Part shown: positions 21,746-30,283 of the stretch, one piece after another
Position numbering within the stretch: the stretch's first letter is position 1
How the letters are laid out: every line of letters starts with the position of its first letter
Assembly: GCA_036266155.1 (NCBI GenBank)
Contig: DATANR010000201.1
Coordinates: 1 to 30,909, forward strand
DNA length: 30,909 nucleotides
Direction of reading: 5' to 3'
Source of the DNA: SIAJ01 sp036266155
GTDB lineage: Bacteria > Planctomycetota > Planctomycetia > Gemmatales > Gemmataceae
Translations under genes and position numbers: made by a program
The notes under the pieces: model-generated
The model's database searches: none
What the model saw: only the letters and a program-made list of their open reading frames with translations
Told to the model about the DNA's origin: nothing

Positions 21746-23964
21746 CGGGACTCCCGGAGGGCGTTCTCCGGGGCGTCCGGAGATTCGTTCGTCTGTAAGC
21801 GTTGGCGGAGCATCGAATAGCGAAACGCCGTGTCTTGCTTCTGCACGGCGATCGCCAGGGCCTTACGGCTGCCAACCAAGGCTACCAATTTTTTACCACG
21901 GGTGACCCCCGTGTACAACAAGTTCCGCTGCAACATGACGTAGTGCTGTGTGTGCAGCGGGATGACCACGGCCGGATATTCGGACCCCTGCGATTTGTGA
22001 ATCGAACAAGCAAATGCGTGGGCCAACTCGTCCAATTCGCTGAAATCATAGGGCACGCGCCGGCCATCGAATTCGGCGACGAGTTCCTGCTCTTCCATGT
22101 CGATGTCCATCACGCGGCCGATGTCGCCGTTGAAAACTTCCTTCTGATAATTGTTTCGACCCTGAATGATTTTGTCGCCCACGCGGAACGTGCGGCCAAA
22201 ACGCTCGATTTGCTTGCCGCCGTTGGTCGCTGGATTCATGACCGCTTGCAACCGCTGGTTGAGCGTGTTGACGCCGAGTTCCGACTTGTTCATTGGCGTG
22301 AGCACTTGCACGTCACGGAATGGATCGAGGCCGAAGCGAGCCGGGATGCGGTCGCGGACCATCGCGATGACGCGCTCCGTGATCGCCTCCGGCGTGTCAG
22401 CCTCGATGAAGTAGAAGTCGCCAATCGCGCCAGGGGCCGATACGGGCTCATGACCCGAGTTGATCGCATGCGCCGCCCGGACGATGTAGCTGGCGCCCGC
22501 CTGACGAAAGATATGCGTCAGTCGCACGACGCGGACCACTTTCGACTCGATGAGGTCCCGCAACACCGTCCCCGGCCCGACGGACGGCAATTGATCGACG
22601 TCGCCGACAATTACGAGGCTGCACCACGCTGGCACCGCCCGCAGAAGTTGGTTCATCAAGACGACATCAACCATTGACGCTTCGTCAACGACGAGCAGAT
22701 CCGTCTCGAGCGGGTTGTCGCTATTGCGCTTGAAGCGCCCGATCGCGGGATCGAACTCCAAGAGCCGATGAATGGTGCGGGCCTCGCGACCTGTTGATTC
22801 AGCCAGCCGCTTCGCCGCTCGACCCGTCGGGGCGGCGAGTGCGACGCGCATCCGACTCGCGGAAAAAACTTCGATCAGCCCACGAACGATAGTCGTCTTG
22901 CCGACGCCCGGCCCGCCGGTGATCACGAGCACTTTCTCTGTCGCCGCCGCCGCGATCGCTTCGCGTTGTGAGGGAGCCAGTTCTAATCTGACCTTCTGCT
23001 CCGCCCACCCAATGACCGCGTCCACGTCGATGTCCGCCAGGAGATGATCGCCCTGGGCGAGCGAGCGAATGGCTCGCGCCACACCGTTCTCAGCCAGAAA
23101 GAGCGGTTTCAAAAAGAGCCAATCTTCCGTCCCGCCCGTCGTCGAAGGGCCCTTGTCGCGGACCAATTCGTCTTCCCGACGACCAGTCTCGATGGCGTCG
23201 CGCACGACATCGGGCGGGATGCTCGTCAAGCGAATCGTTTCCTCGACTACGCCAAATTCGGGGAAGCCGACGTGCCCCTTGCTGCTGAGATCTTGCAGGA
23301 TAAAACGCACGGCCGCCGCGGCGCGCAAAGGCGAATCCTTCGGCAACCCGAGCCGCGTCGCCAGTTCGTCCGCGGTCTTGAAACCGACGCCCCAGATGTC
23401 GGTCGTGAGCCGATAGGGGTTGCTCTTGACGATGTCGATCGCGTTGTCGCCGTACTCCTTGTAAATGCGAACCGCCCGGTTCAGGCCGATGCCATACGAT
23501 TGGAGAAACACCATCACCGACCGGATGCCCTTCTGTTCCTGCCAGCTTTGCCGGATCCGTTCGAGTCGTTGCGGGCCGATTCCCTTGACCTCCGATAAGA
23601 AGGTGGGAGACTGGTCGATGATGTCGAGCGTGCGGTCGCCGAAGATTTCGACAATGCGCTTGGCGTAAGTCGGGCCGATCCCCTTGATGAGGCCGGACCC
23701 CAGATACTTGGCGATGCCGGCAGCCGTATGCGGCGGCGTCGTCTTGAGCTGATCGGCCTTGAACTGCGGTCCGTGCGTCTTATCGTTGACCCACTGGCCG
23801 TGCGCTTCGATGTACTCGCCGGCCACGACGCTCGACAGGTTGCCGACGACGGTCACCAGATCGCGGTGCTTCGGGGCGCGGACCTTGAGGACCACGTACC
23901 CATTGTCGAGGTTGTGGAAGGTGATCCGCTCGACCACGCCGGAGATCGGTTCGTCGCCGTTCAT
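21742..23964 (-). CDS. recD2: RecD2-type ATP-dependent 5'-3' DNA helicase
   Basis: SF1B helicase of the RecD2 group, found in bacteria with or without RecBC and linked to DNA repair. The 740-residue protein has an N-terminal OB-like part, then helix-hairpin-helix elements (LIKGIGPTYAKRIVEIFG at about 92-109, VKGIGPQRLERI at 126-137, IWGVGFKTAD at 190-199). The helicase core follows: Walker A TGGPGVGKTT at 349-358, AAPTGRAAKRL, DEAS at 427-430, VGDVDQLPSVGPG, and the late motifs ACSIHKSQGSEYPAV and LYTGVTRGKK. I used ATG 23964; ATG 24015 would run into the divergent gene. recB and recC are not seen. A 29-base gap separates it from a divergent membrane-protein gene. Confidence 0.94.
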   Translation of the reverse strand: MNGDEPISGVVERITFHNLDNGYVVLKVRAPKHRDLVTVVGNLSSVVAGEYIEAHGQWVNDKTHGPQFKADQLKTTPPHTAAGIAKYLGSGLIKGIGPTYAKRIVEIFGDRTLDIIDQSPTFLSEVKGIGPQRLERIRQSWQEQKGIRSVMVFLQSYGIGLNRAVRIYKEYGDNAIDIVKSNPYRLTTDIWGVGFKTADELATRLGLPKDSPLRAAAAVRFILQDLSSKGHVGFPEFGVVEETIRLTSIPPDVVRDAIETGRREDELVRDKGPSTTGGTEDWLFLKPLFLAENGVARAIRSLAQGDHLLADIDVDAVIGWAEQKVRLELAPSQREAIAAAATEKVLVITGGPGVGKTTIVRGLIEVFSASRMRVALAAPTGRAAKRLAESTGREARTIHRLLEFDPAIGRFKRNSDNPLETDLLVVDEASMVDVVLMNQLLRAVPAWCSLVIVGDVDQLPSVGPGTVLRDLIESKVVRVVRLTHIFRQAGASYIVRAAHAINSGHEPVSAPGAIGDFYFIEADTPEAITERVIAMVRDRIPARFGLDPFRDVQVLTPMNKSELGVNTLNQRLQAVMNPATNGGKQIERFGRTFRVGDKIIQGRNNYQKEVFNGDIGRVMDIDMEEQELVAEFDGRRVPYDFSELDELAHAFACSIHKSQGSEYPAVVIPLHTQHYVMLQRNLLYTGVTRGKKLVALVGSRKALAIAVQKQDTAFRYSMLRQRLQTNESPDAPENALRESR

Positions 23965-23993
23965 GTCACCCGCAGTATAACCGTCCGGCCCCC

Positions 23994-25604
23994 ATGCCAT
24001 CGCTCCGCACCGCATTTCTCGTCGTCGTCGGTCTGGCCGGTATGGGGATGACTTTTCATCCGACGCTCTTCAGCGGCTTCAAGCGAATGCAGCCCGATCC
24101 CGGCGACATGGTGCTTAATCACTATTTTCTCGAGCACACGTATCGTTGGGCCTTCGATTCGAGCTACCAATATTCGTTCTGGTCACCCGGCTTCTACTAT
24201 CCCGTCCCGGATACGTTTACGTATTCGGAAACGTTGATCGGCGTCGCACCGCTTTATTGGCTCTTCCGCACGATCTTCGTGGAGGAACTGGCAAGCCAAC
24301 TTTGGATGCTCACGCTTTGTGCGTTGAACTACGCCGCGATGGCCATCGTGTTGCGTCGCTTCGGCATCCACACCATTCTCGTCGCGGCGGGAGCATTTGT
24401 CTTTGCCTTTGGGCTCACACGGACCGATCACCTCACGCATCAACAGCTGTTGCCGCAGTTCTTTTCGCCATTCGTGGTCTGGTACGTCGTCGCGTTTGTC
24501 CGTGAGCCGACAGCCCGACGATGGATCGCCATCATCGCGCTGGGCACGGCCCAACTCTTCGCGAGCTTGCATCTGGGCTGGTTCCTCGGCTTCGGGCTCA
24601 TGATCTTCGTACCCTGGCTCATGTTTGTCGAGCATGGTAGTTTTCGCCACGTCTGGAAGTTCGTTCGCCATCGGCCGATCGCGACGATCGCGCCGGTCCT
24701 AGTTGCCGTGGCATTGGTGGCGCCGTATTCCCGGCACTTCTATCAAGGCAATCCCGACCGACGAGTTCCCGCCGAGGCGGCGGCCTTCGCGCCGGTGTTC
24801 GACGACTGGATCGTTGCCGCTCCCGAAAGTTTGTGGGCGGATCATCTGACGCCGCGAGCGAAGGTCGACTCGTGGGAACGGACGTTGTTCCAAGGGTTCG
24901 CACTCTATGCGGTCTATTTGCTTGCTGCCTATGCCGCGATTCGCCAGACCTTTCGGCAACACGGACTGGTGCGGGCAGGCCTGGGAACGGCACTCGTCAT
25001 GGGAATGCTCGTCACGTGGTGGGGATTCGATCCGTCGCCCTGGGCGATTGTCCACGCCATTGTGCCAGGCGCGAACGCTTTCCGGGCCATTGGGCGAATC
25101 GCGTTCGTGATTCACCTGTTCGGCCTGATCGCCGGGCTCATCGGCTTCCAGGCGTTCGTGTCGGCTCGTATTGCCAATCCGCGAAACCAACGAATTATTT
25201 ACTTGCTCGTTGCCGGCTTGATGATGATCGAGCAATATCGACGGCACCCGAGTTTCGACCCGCGGGAGCAATGCTACGGCCCGGCTCGCAAAGGCGCCGA
25301 GTTGATCCGCGGCGCCGATGCCGCCCACTTCGTTTACGACGGGGTGATGCATGATTATCAGCACCACATCACCGCCATGTGGGCCGGCCTGTGGGCGGAT
25401 GTGCCCGTAATGAACGGCTTCAGCGGCACCTACCCGACCGGTTACCCGGCGCTGAAGGTCGAGCCAACGGTTGCAGAACTGGTGCGCTTGCTTGGTCCCA
25501 ATTGGCACGGCCGACTCGTCGTCGTCGAGTGGGGCCCGCCGATGCGACGACGCGTGTATCAGGTTGAAACGGGTGGTCGGTATTCGTTGATCGAGTCGTC
25601 GTAA
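23994..25604 (+). CDS. Polytopic membrane protein, GT-C glycosyltransferase-like
   Basis: The 536-residue integral membrane protein has about ten hydrophobic helices over residues 1-420 and a soluble C-terminal part of about 110 residues. An acidic loop soon after helix 1 (RMQPDPGDMVLNHYFLEH) resembles the first-loop Asp region of GT-C enzymes that use lipid-linked sugars. A PGANAFRAIGRIAF segment near 365-378 is also reminiscent of that broad superfamily. I cannot name a family or substrate with confidence. The start ATG 23994 is 29 bases from the divergent recD2 start. The last 46 bases overlap the 3' end of the gene on the other strand. Confidence 0.75.
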   Translation: MPSLRTAFLVVVGLAGMGMTFHPTLFSGFKRMQPDPGDMVLNHYFLEHTYRWAFDSSYQYSFWSPGFYYPVPDTFTYSETLIGVAPLYWLFRTIFVEELASQLWMLTLCALNYAAMAIVLRRFGIHTILVAAGAFVFAFGLTRTDHLTHQQLLPQFFSPFVVWYVVAFVREPTARRWIAIIALGTAQLFASLHLGWFLGFGLMIFVPWLMFVEHGSFRHVWKFVRHRPIATIAPVLVAVALVAPYSRHFYQGNPDRRVPAEAAAFAPVFDDWIVAAPESLWADHLTPRAKVDSWERTLFQGFALYAVYLLAAYAAIRQTFRQHGLVRAGLGTALVMGMLVTWWGFDPSPWAIVHAIVPGANAFRAIGRIAFVIHLFGLIAGLIGFQAFVSARIANPRNQRIIYLLVAGLMMIEQYRRHPSFDPREQCYGPARKGAELIRGADAAHFVYDGVMHDYQHHITAMWAGLWADVPVMNGFSGTYPTGYPALKVEPTVAELVRLLGPNWHGRLVVVEWGPPMRRRVYQVETGGRYSLIESS

Positions 25605-25978
25605 TTGATGCGGTCGTGGTCGCCAAGCGTGTCGCGCATGGCGGCTTGCACCTTGAGATGAGCGAGGCCCCAAAAGAACCCAGTGGCCGCGCTGACGATT
25701 AGGCAGGGCGCCGAATCCCATAGCCAATACCCCAACCGTTCGAGCAATGAAACGCGCGTCGTCCCGCCGACCTCCACCAGCCGAATCCGGCCGGTACTCC
25801 GATCGATTCGTACGACTTCCTTGCCGGGTTTCGGCGTTCGTGTCAACGAACCGTCGACCTCTCGATACCAAGTTTCAAAGTTCCCATGAAAGAGCCACAC
25901 CGCGAGGCCGATTCCGACCAGAAGGCCCGCGAGGGAATACCCCAGGACAATTTGGCGTGATGTGAACCGACGCGTCAT
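25559..25978 (-). CDS. Two-TM protein of unknown function
   Basis: I do not recognise a family. The 139-residue protein has an N-terminal helix (QIVLGYSLAGLLVGIGLAVW, about 9-28) and a hydrophilic part with DGSLTRTPKPGKEVVRID and TGRIRLVEVGG. A second hydrophobic stretch follows (YWLWDSAPCLIVSAATGFFW), then a charged C-terminus. Its tail overlaps the convergent gene by 46 bases. The start is uncertain: ATG 25978 is used, and ATG 26014 would add 12 basic residues. Neither has a good Shine-Dalgarno sequence. Confidence 0.6.
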   Translation of the reverse strand: MTRRFTSRQIVLGYSLAGLLVGIGLAVWLFHGNFETWYREVDGSLTRTPKPGKEVVRIDRSTGRIRLVEVGGTTRVSLLERLGYWLWDSAPCLIVSAATGFFWGLAHLKVQAAMRDTLGDHDRINYDDSINEYRPPVST

Positions 25979-26012
25979 GGGCAGCGTCCGTCGCGATTGA
26001 GGAAGGACTCTC

Positions 26013-26087
26013 ATGAATCACTACGGCGGTGCCCAGCAATCGGGTCGAAGAATCGCGTTGGTGATGGAGTTGGAGTCCCGCCTTTAG
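26013..26087 (+). other. 24-codon ORF with strong ribosome binding site, cut off by a repeat
   Basis: ATG 26013 is preceded by GAGGAAGGA with suitable spacing, and the frame reads MNHYGGAQQSGRRIALVMEL before stopping at 26087 inside a repeat element. The GRRIALVME stretch looks like the first strand of a periplasmic-binding or LacI/XylR-type regulator. This may be the 5' relic of a larger gene truncated by the repeat, or just a leader peptide. Evidence is thin. Confidence 0.25.
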
Positions 26088-26146
26088 GCGGTCGGCGTCG
26101 GCCTCTCGGAGAGCGAGCCCCGACCGGCTGAAGCCGTGACTCCAAC
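26069..26146. repeat. 78-base cloverleaf-like repeat
   Basis: Ends are inverted (GTTGGAGTC at 26069-26077 and GACTCCAAC at 26138-26146). Inside are a hairpin CCGCCTTTAGGCGG (26078-26091), a small CTC/GAG hairpin near 26103-26113, and a hairpin CGGCTGAAGCCG (26125-26136). The whole would fold as a multi-branched structure. It lies 74 bases before ileS. Confidence 0.75.
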
Positions 26147-26220
26147 GAAAATATGAGCCTCTGCCGGCCGTGCGCGTCCATCCCTAAACTGATCGTTCAC
26201 CCCGTCGAGGTTGCGCGCTT

Positions 26221-29200
26221 ATGCCGTTCGAGAAGGTTGATCCGCAGGCTGATTTCCCCAAGCTCGAACGCGAGATGCTCGCCCTCTGGGAACGCATCGG
26301 CGCATTCGAGCAGTTGAAGAAGAAGAACGCGGGCAAGCCGCGTTGGTCGTTCCTCGATGGGCCGATCACCGCGAACAACCCGATGGGCGTGCATCACGCC
26401 TGGGGTCGCACCTACAAGGACGTCTACAACCGCTACTTCGCAATGACCGGTCGCGAACTGCGGTATCAACAGGGCTTCGATTGCCAGGGCCTGTGGGTCG
26501 AGGTCGAAGTCGAAAAGGAACTGGGCCTCAAGAGCAAGCGTGACATCGAGAACCTGGTGCCCGGCGACGTGGAGGCTTCGGTCGATCGCTTCGTGCAGGA
26601 ATGCAAGAATCGCGTCGATCGCTTCGCCCGCGTGCAGACCGAACAATCAATCCGCCTCGGCTTTTGGATGAACTGGGACCGGACCGATGAGGACTGGGCC
26701 AAGCGCCCGGACGATCGGCAGTCCTACTTCACGATGTCCGAGGAGAACAATTTCACTATTTGGAGTTTCCTCAAGAAGTGCAACGAGCGTGGCCTCATCT
26801 ATCGCGGCTACGACGTGATGCCGTGGTGCGGCCGCTGCGGCGTCGGCATCTCCGAAATGGAAATGAAGGAAGGCTATCGGCTCGTCGAACACCGATCGGT
26901 CTTTGTGAAATTGCCCCTCAAAGCGCGACCAGGTGAGAACCTACTCGTCTGGACCACGACACCGTGGACACTAACGAGCAACGTCGGCGCGGCCGTCAAT
27001 CCGGAGCTGATCTATCTGAAGATCAAGCTCAAGGGCGAGATTTATTACGTCGCCAAGGGCGCGTTCAAGTTGAACCGCATGGAATCCGCGGGCGACGAAG
27101 TTGGGGAGCCCGAAGCGGGAGCGAGGGCAAAGCGCCGCGACTGGCTGGACGGAGTCCCGCATCTTTCGAGCATCGAACAACACTTCAAAGCGAAAGCCGG
27201 CAAAGAAGGTTTTGCCCTTGTCGGCGAAGTGAAAGGGTCCGAACTAATCGGCCTCGAATATGTCGGCCCCTTCGACGAGTTGCCGGCCCAGCAGCACGCG
27301 TTCGGCTTTCCCGAGGACGTCGCCAAGATTGTCGAGCAAAGAAAATGGTGCCCGCCGCGAACGGCCGCCGAGTCGCATCGCGTGATCTCCGGCGGGGCGG
27401 AGGTCACCGAATCCGAAGGCACTGGCATCGTCCACACGGCCCCCGGCTGCGGGCAGATCGACTTCACCTGGGGCAAAGAGAACGGCCTGCCGCCAGTCGC
27501 GCCGATCGACGACTCGGGCACGTTTCACACGGGCTTCGACGATCTCACCGGCAAGAATGCTGCCGACCCGACAACGGCCGACGCCATATTCGACATGCTC
27601 AAGCGCAAGGACGTGCTGTTCGCGACCGAGCGCTACGTTCACCGCTACCCGCATTGCTGGCGTTGCAAGACCGAGTTGCTCTACCGCCTCGTTGACGAGT
27701 GGTTCATCAACATGGGCCCGCGGCAAACCGAACACGGCTTTCGCGGCGACATCATGAAGGTCGTGAATCGCGTGACATTCCTGCCGGAGTCGCTCAACGG
27801 CCGGGCCCGCGAACGCGACTGGCTCTGGAACATGGGCGACTGGATGATCTCGAAAAAGCGCTACTGGGGCCTGGCGCTGCCGATCTGGGTCGACGAGAAA
27901 GACCCCACGCGATTCGAGGTGATCGGCTCGCGCGAAGAACTGCGGAAGCGTGCGGTCGCGGGCTGGGACACGTTTGAGGGTCACACTCCGCACCGACCGT
28001 GGGTCGATCAGGTCAAGATCCGCAATCCGAAAACCGGCAACCTGATGTCGCGCATCCCGGACGTCGGCAACCCCTGGCTCGACGCCGGCATCGTGGCCTT
28101 CTCGACGATGAGGTACAACACGGATCGCGCGTACTGGACTCAGTGGTACCCAGCCGACTTTATCACGGAGAGCTTTCCGGGCCAGTTCCGCAACTGGTTC
28201 TATGCCTTGCTCGCGATGAGCACGATGATGGCGGATGGGCGAGAGCCGTTCAAGAACTTGCTGGGCTTCGCGACGGTGAAAGATCAATTCGGCCACGATA
28301 TGCACAAGAGCACCGGCAACTCGATCGAGTTCATCGCCGCGGCCGATGACGGGGGCACGTTGCCGGACCAAAAGGGCAAGCCGACGCCGTTCGCGCCGAT
28401 CGGCGCCGACGTGATGCGCTGGATGTATTGCCGACAGAATCCGGCGTCGAACTTGAACTTTGGACCGATTCCGGCGAACGACGTGCGGGGGAAGTTTCAC
28501 ATTAAGTTGTGGAACTGCTATTCGTTCTTTGTCAACTATGCACGGCTCGACGGGTTCGATCCCGCTACGCCGCAAGCGGCGACCTTGCAAGATATCGACC
28601 GGTGGATTTTGTCGGACCTTCAGGGGTTAATTGCTCATGCGCGGGAGGCCTTCGAGTCGTTCAACGTGATGGCCTTCTGCCTTGAGGCCGAGCGGTTTGT
28701 CGATGACCGGCTCAGCAACTGGTACATCCGCCGCAATCGCGGGCGCTTGCAGAGCAACGTCGAAAGCCTGGACGACGCTGGCCGGCGCGACAAGTGGGCG
28801 GCGCATCAGACGCTCTACACCGTCATCACGACGTTGTGCAAACTGTTCGCCCCAGTGATTCCATTCCTCTCGGAAACGCTGTATCAGAACCTGCGCACCC
28901 CAAGCGATCCCGAGAGCATCCATCTGTGCGACTTCCCGCACACGAACGCGGCCCTCGTCGATCAAGCGTTGTCGAGTGACATGGACGCTCTGCTCGAACT
29001 CGTCTCGCTCGGCGGGGCGGCGCGAAACGTGGCCAAAGTCAAATTCCGTCAGCCGTTGATGGAATTCCGTGTGCAAACGCAGTTGAAGACGGTTCGCCGA
29101 GCGGTGACGCGCTTCACCGTGCAGATCGCGGAAGAACTCAACGTCAAGAGCGTGACGTTGTACGACGAGATAACACCACTGCTGTCGGCGTCCTCTCGAT

Positions 29201-29712
29201 TGAACAAGAAGACGGCGGCCGCCAAACTTGGGGCGAAGCTCAAGGAAGCCGAGGCGTTCCTAGCGACGCTCGATGCGACCGACCTGGCGAAACAGCTTGC
29301 CGAAGGACCGGTCGTCATTCATGAAGTACAACTCGACTCAACCGATATCGTCATCGAATACCGTGCCGCCGACGGTTGGGCCGGCATCGCCGGTCGGGGA
29401 GTGCAGGTCGCGCTCGATGCCCGCATCACCAACGAGTTGGCCCTGGAGGGCATCGCCCGCGATTTGATTCGGCTGGTGCAAGATCACCGCAAGACGAGCG
29501 GGTTGAACATTGAGGATCGCATCACGCTGTATTTGCACACGGACGCCAAGAAGGTCAGCGCCGCCATCGCCGCCCACCGCGACCATATCGCGGCCGAAAC
29601 GTTGACGGTGGAATGGGCTGCGGAACCAGTCGGCGAAGTGGCGGAAGCGAAGGTGGAAGGGCAAGGGGTTCAAATTGGCTTGAAGAAGGCACCGGCGAGC
29701 GGAGGTGTGTAA
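26221..29712 (+). CDS. ileS: Isoleucyl-tRNA synthetase (IleS)
   Basis: Charges tRNA(Ile) with isoleucine; class I synthetase. The 1163-residue length is at the long end for the family. The HIGH motif is HAWG at 59-62 (GVHHAWGRTYKDV). The KMSKS loop is DMHKS at 693-697 (GHDMHKSTGNS), keeping only the second lysine. Zinc-type pairs are PWCGRCG near 201-207 and HCWRCK near 479-484. The editing domain contains LLVWTTTPWTLTSN, and the anticodon-binding region begins near 780 with DRWILSDLQGLI. A GEPEAGARAKRR stretch near 297-308 may be an inserted repeat. No clear Shine-Dalgarno sequence was found before ATG 26221. Confidence 0.95.
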   Translation: MPFEKVDPQADFPKLEREMLALWERIGAFEQLKKKNAGKPRWSFLDGPITANNPMGVHHAWGRTYKDVYNRYFAMTGRELRYQQGFDCQGLWVEVEVEKELGLKSKRDIENLVPGDVEASVDRFVQECKNRVDRFARVQTEQSIRLGFWMNWDRTDEDWAKRPDDRQSYFTMSEENNFTIWSFLKKCNERGLIYRGYDVMPWCGRCGVGISEMEMKEGYRLVEHRSVFVKLPLKARPGENLLVWTTTPWTLTSNVGAAVNPELIYLKIKLKGEIYYVAKGAFKLNRMESAGDEVGEPEAGARAKRRDWLDGVPHLSSIEQHFKAKAGKEGFALVGEVKGSELIGLEYVGPFDELPAQQHAFGFPEDVAKIVEQRKWCPPRTAAESHRVISGGAEVTESEGTGIVHTAPGCGQIDFTWGKENGLPPVAPIDDSGTFHTGFDDLTGKNAADPTTADAIFDMLKRKDVLFATERYVHRYPHCWRCKTELLYRLVDEWFINMGPRQTEHGFRGDIMKVVNRVTFLPESLNGRARERDWLWNMGDWMISKKRYWGLALPIWVDEKDPTRFEVIGSREELRKRAVAGWDTFEGHTPHRPWVDQVKIRNPKTGNLMSRIPDVGNPWLDAGIVAFSTMRYNTDRAYWTQWYPADFITESFPGQFRNWFYALLAMSTMMADGREPFKNLLGFATVKDQFGHDMHKSTGNSIEFIAAADDGGTLPDQKGKPTPFAPIGADVMRWMYCRQNPASNLNFGPIPANDVRGKFHIKLWNCYSFFVNYARLDGFDPATPQAATLQDIDRWILSDLQGLIAHAREAFESFNVMAFCLEAERFVDDRLSNWYIRRNRGRLQSNVESLDDAGRRDKWAAHQTLYTVITTLCKLFAPVIPFLSETLYQNLRTPSDPESIHLCDFPHTNAALVDQALSSDMDALLELVSLGGAARNVAKVKFRQPLMEFRVQTQLKTVRRAVTRFTVQIAEELNVKSVTLYDEITPLLSASSRLNKKTAAAKLGAKLKEAEAFLATLDATDLAKQLAEGPVVIHEVQLDSTDIVIEYRAADGWAGIAGRGVQVALDARITNELALEGIARDLIRLVQDHRKTSGLNIEDRITLYLHTDAKKVSAAIAAHRDHIAAETLTVEWAAEPVGEVAEAKVEGQGVQIGLKKAPASGGV

Positions 29713-29792
29713 GCACCCCGATGATGACATTCGGGCTGTTGTGGACTCATGTGAGTATTGTTTGCTCAATGCGTTCGCGCTCCGACTACATT

Positions 29793-29821
29793 ATCGGGCG
29801 GCTTACGCCGCTCCGCTCGCC
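29793..29821. repeat. Single copy of the 29-base REP-like unit
   Basis: This is the exact reverse complement of the copy at 6561-6589 (ATCGGGCGGCTTACGCCGCT and on to 29821), more than 23 kb away. It has no inverted partner beside it. It lies between ileS and rpsR. Confidence 0.9.
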
Positions 29822-29842
29822 AAGGCTTTTTCGCTCTAAGTG

Positions 29843-29870
29843 TTGCCGCTAGAAGGCTGGCCCCTATCGT
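29843..29870 (+). promoter_or_regulatory. Possible promoter of rpsR
   Basis: TTGCCG (29843-29848) and TATCGT (29865-29870) are 16 bases apart, 53 bases before the rpsR start. The match to consensus is moderate. Confidence 0.3.
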
Positions 29871-29922
29871 ATCTTTTTGTCCAAAAATCCGCCCCTGTGC
29901 GGCCAATCGGAGTACCCGCGGC

Positions 29923-30165
29923 ATGATCCGCAAGAAGCTCGGTCGGAACAAGAAGAATCGCTGCCGGTTTTGCACCAAAGAAGGTTGCCCGCGGCCGGCG
30001 TTCGTGGATTACAAGGACGTCACCAATCTGAAGAAGATGTGCAGCGGCCAGGGCAAGCTCTTTAGCCGTAAGCGCAGCGGCACCTGTGCCACGTACCAGC
30101 GTGCCCTCGGTGCCGCCGTCAAGCGGGCTCGCTTCATGGGTTTGTTGCCCTACGTTGGCGAGTAA
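29923..30165 (+). CDS. rpsR: 30S ribosomal protein S18
   Basis: Small-subunit ribosomal protein S18, which binds together with S6. The 80-residue protein has the family core VDYKDVTNLKKM, then GKLFSRKRSGTCATYQRAL and AVKRARFMGLLPYV. It carries Cys14, Cys17 and Cys22 near the N-terminus plus Cys40 and Cys55, a Cys-bearing form that could bind zinc. The start ATG 29923 gives the usual short basic N-terminus (MIRKKLGRNKKNR). rpsF, ssb and rplI, frequent neighbours in other bacteria, are not here. It is followed by a terminator hairpin. Confidence 0.95.
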   Translation: MIRKKLGRNKKNRCRFCTKEGCPRPAFVDYKDVTNLKKMCSGQGKLFSRKRSGTCATYQRALGAAVKRARFMGLLPYVGE

Positions 30166-30184
30166 GTTCCGATCGTGCGGTCCG

Positions 30185-30220
30185 CGGCCGGCCCCGCAAA
30201 TGGGTCGGCCGTTCGCTTTT
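30185..30220 (+). terminator. Rho-independent terminator after rpsR
   Basis: CGGCCGGCCC (30185-30194) pairs with GGGTCGGCCG (30202-30211) over 10 bp with one G.T wobble and a 7-base loop, followed by TTCGCTTTT. It lies 19 bases past the rpsR stop. Confidence 0.7.
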
Positions 30221-30283
30221 CCCTTGCTTAAACCCCGCCGTCGTCGCAGGATAGGGAGATACCCCTTTTCCGAATCGCTACCG

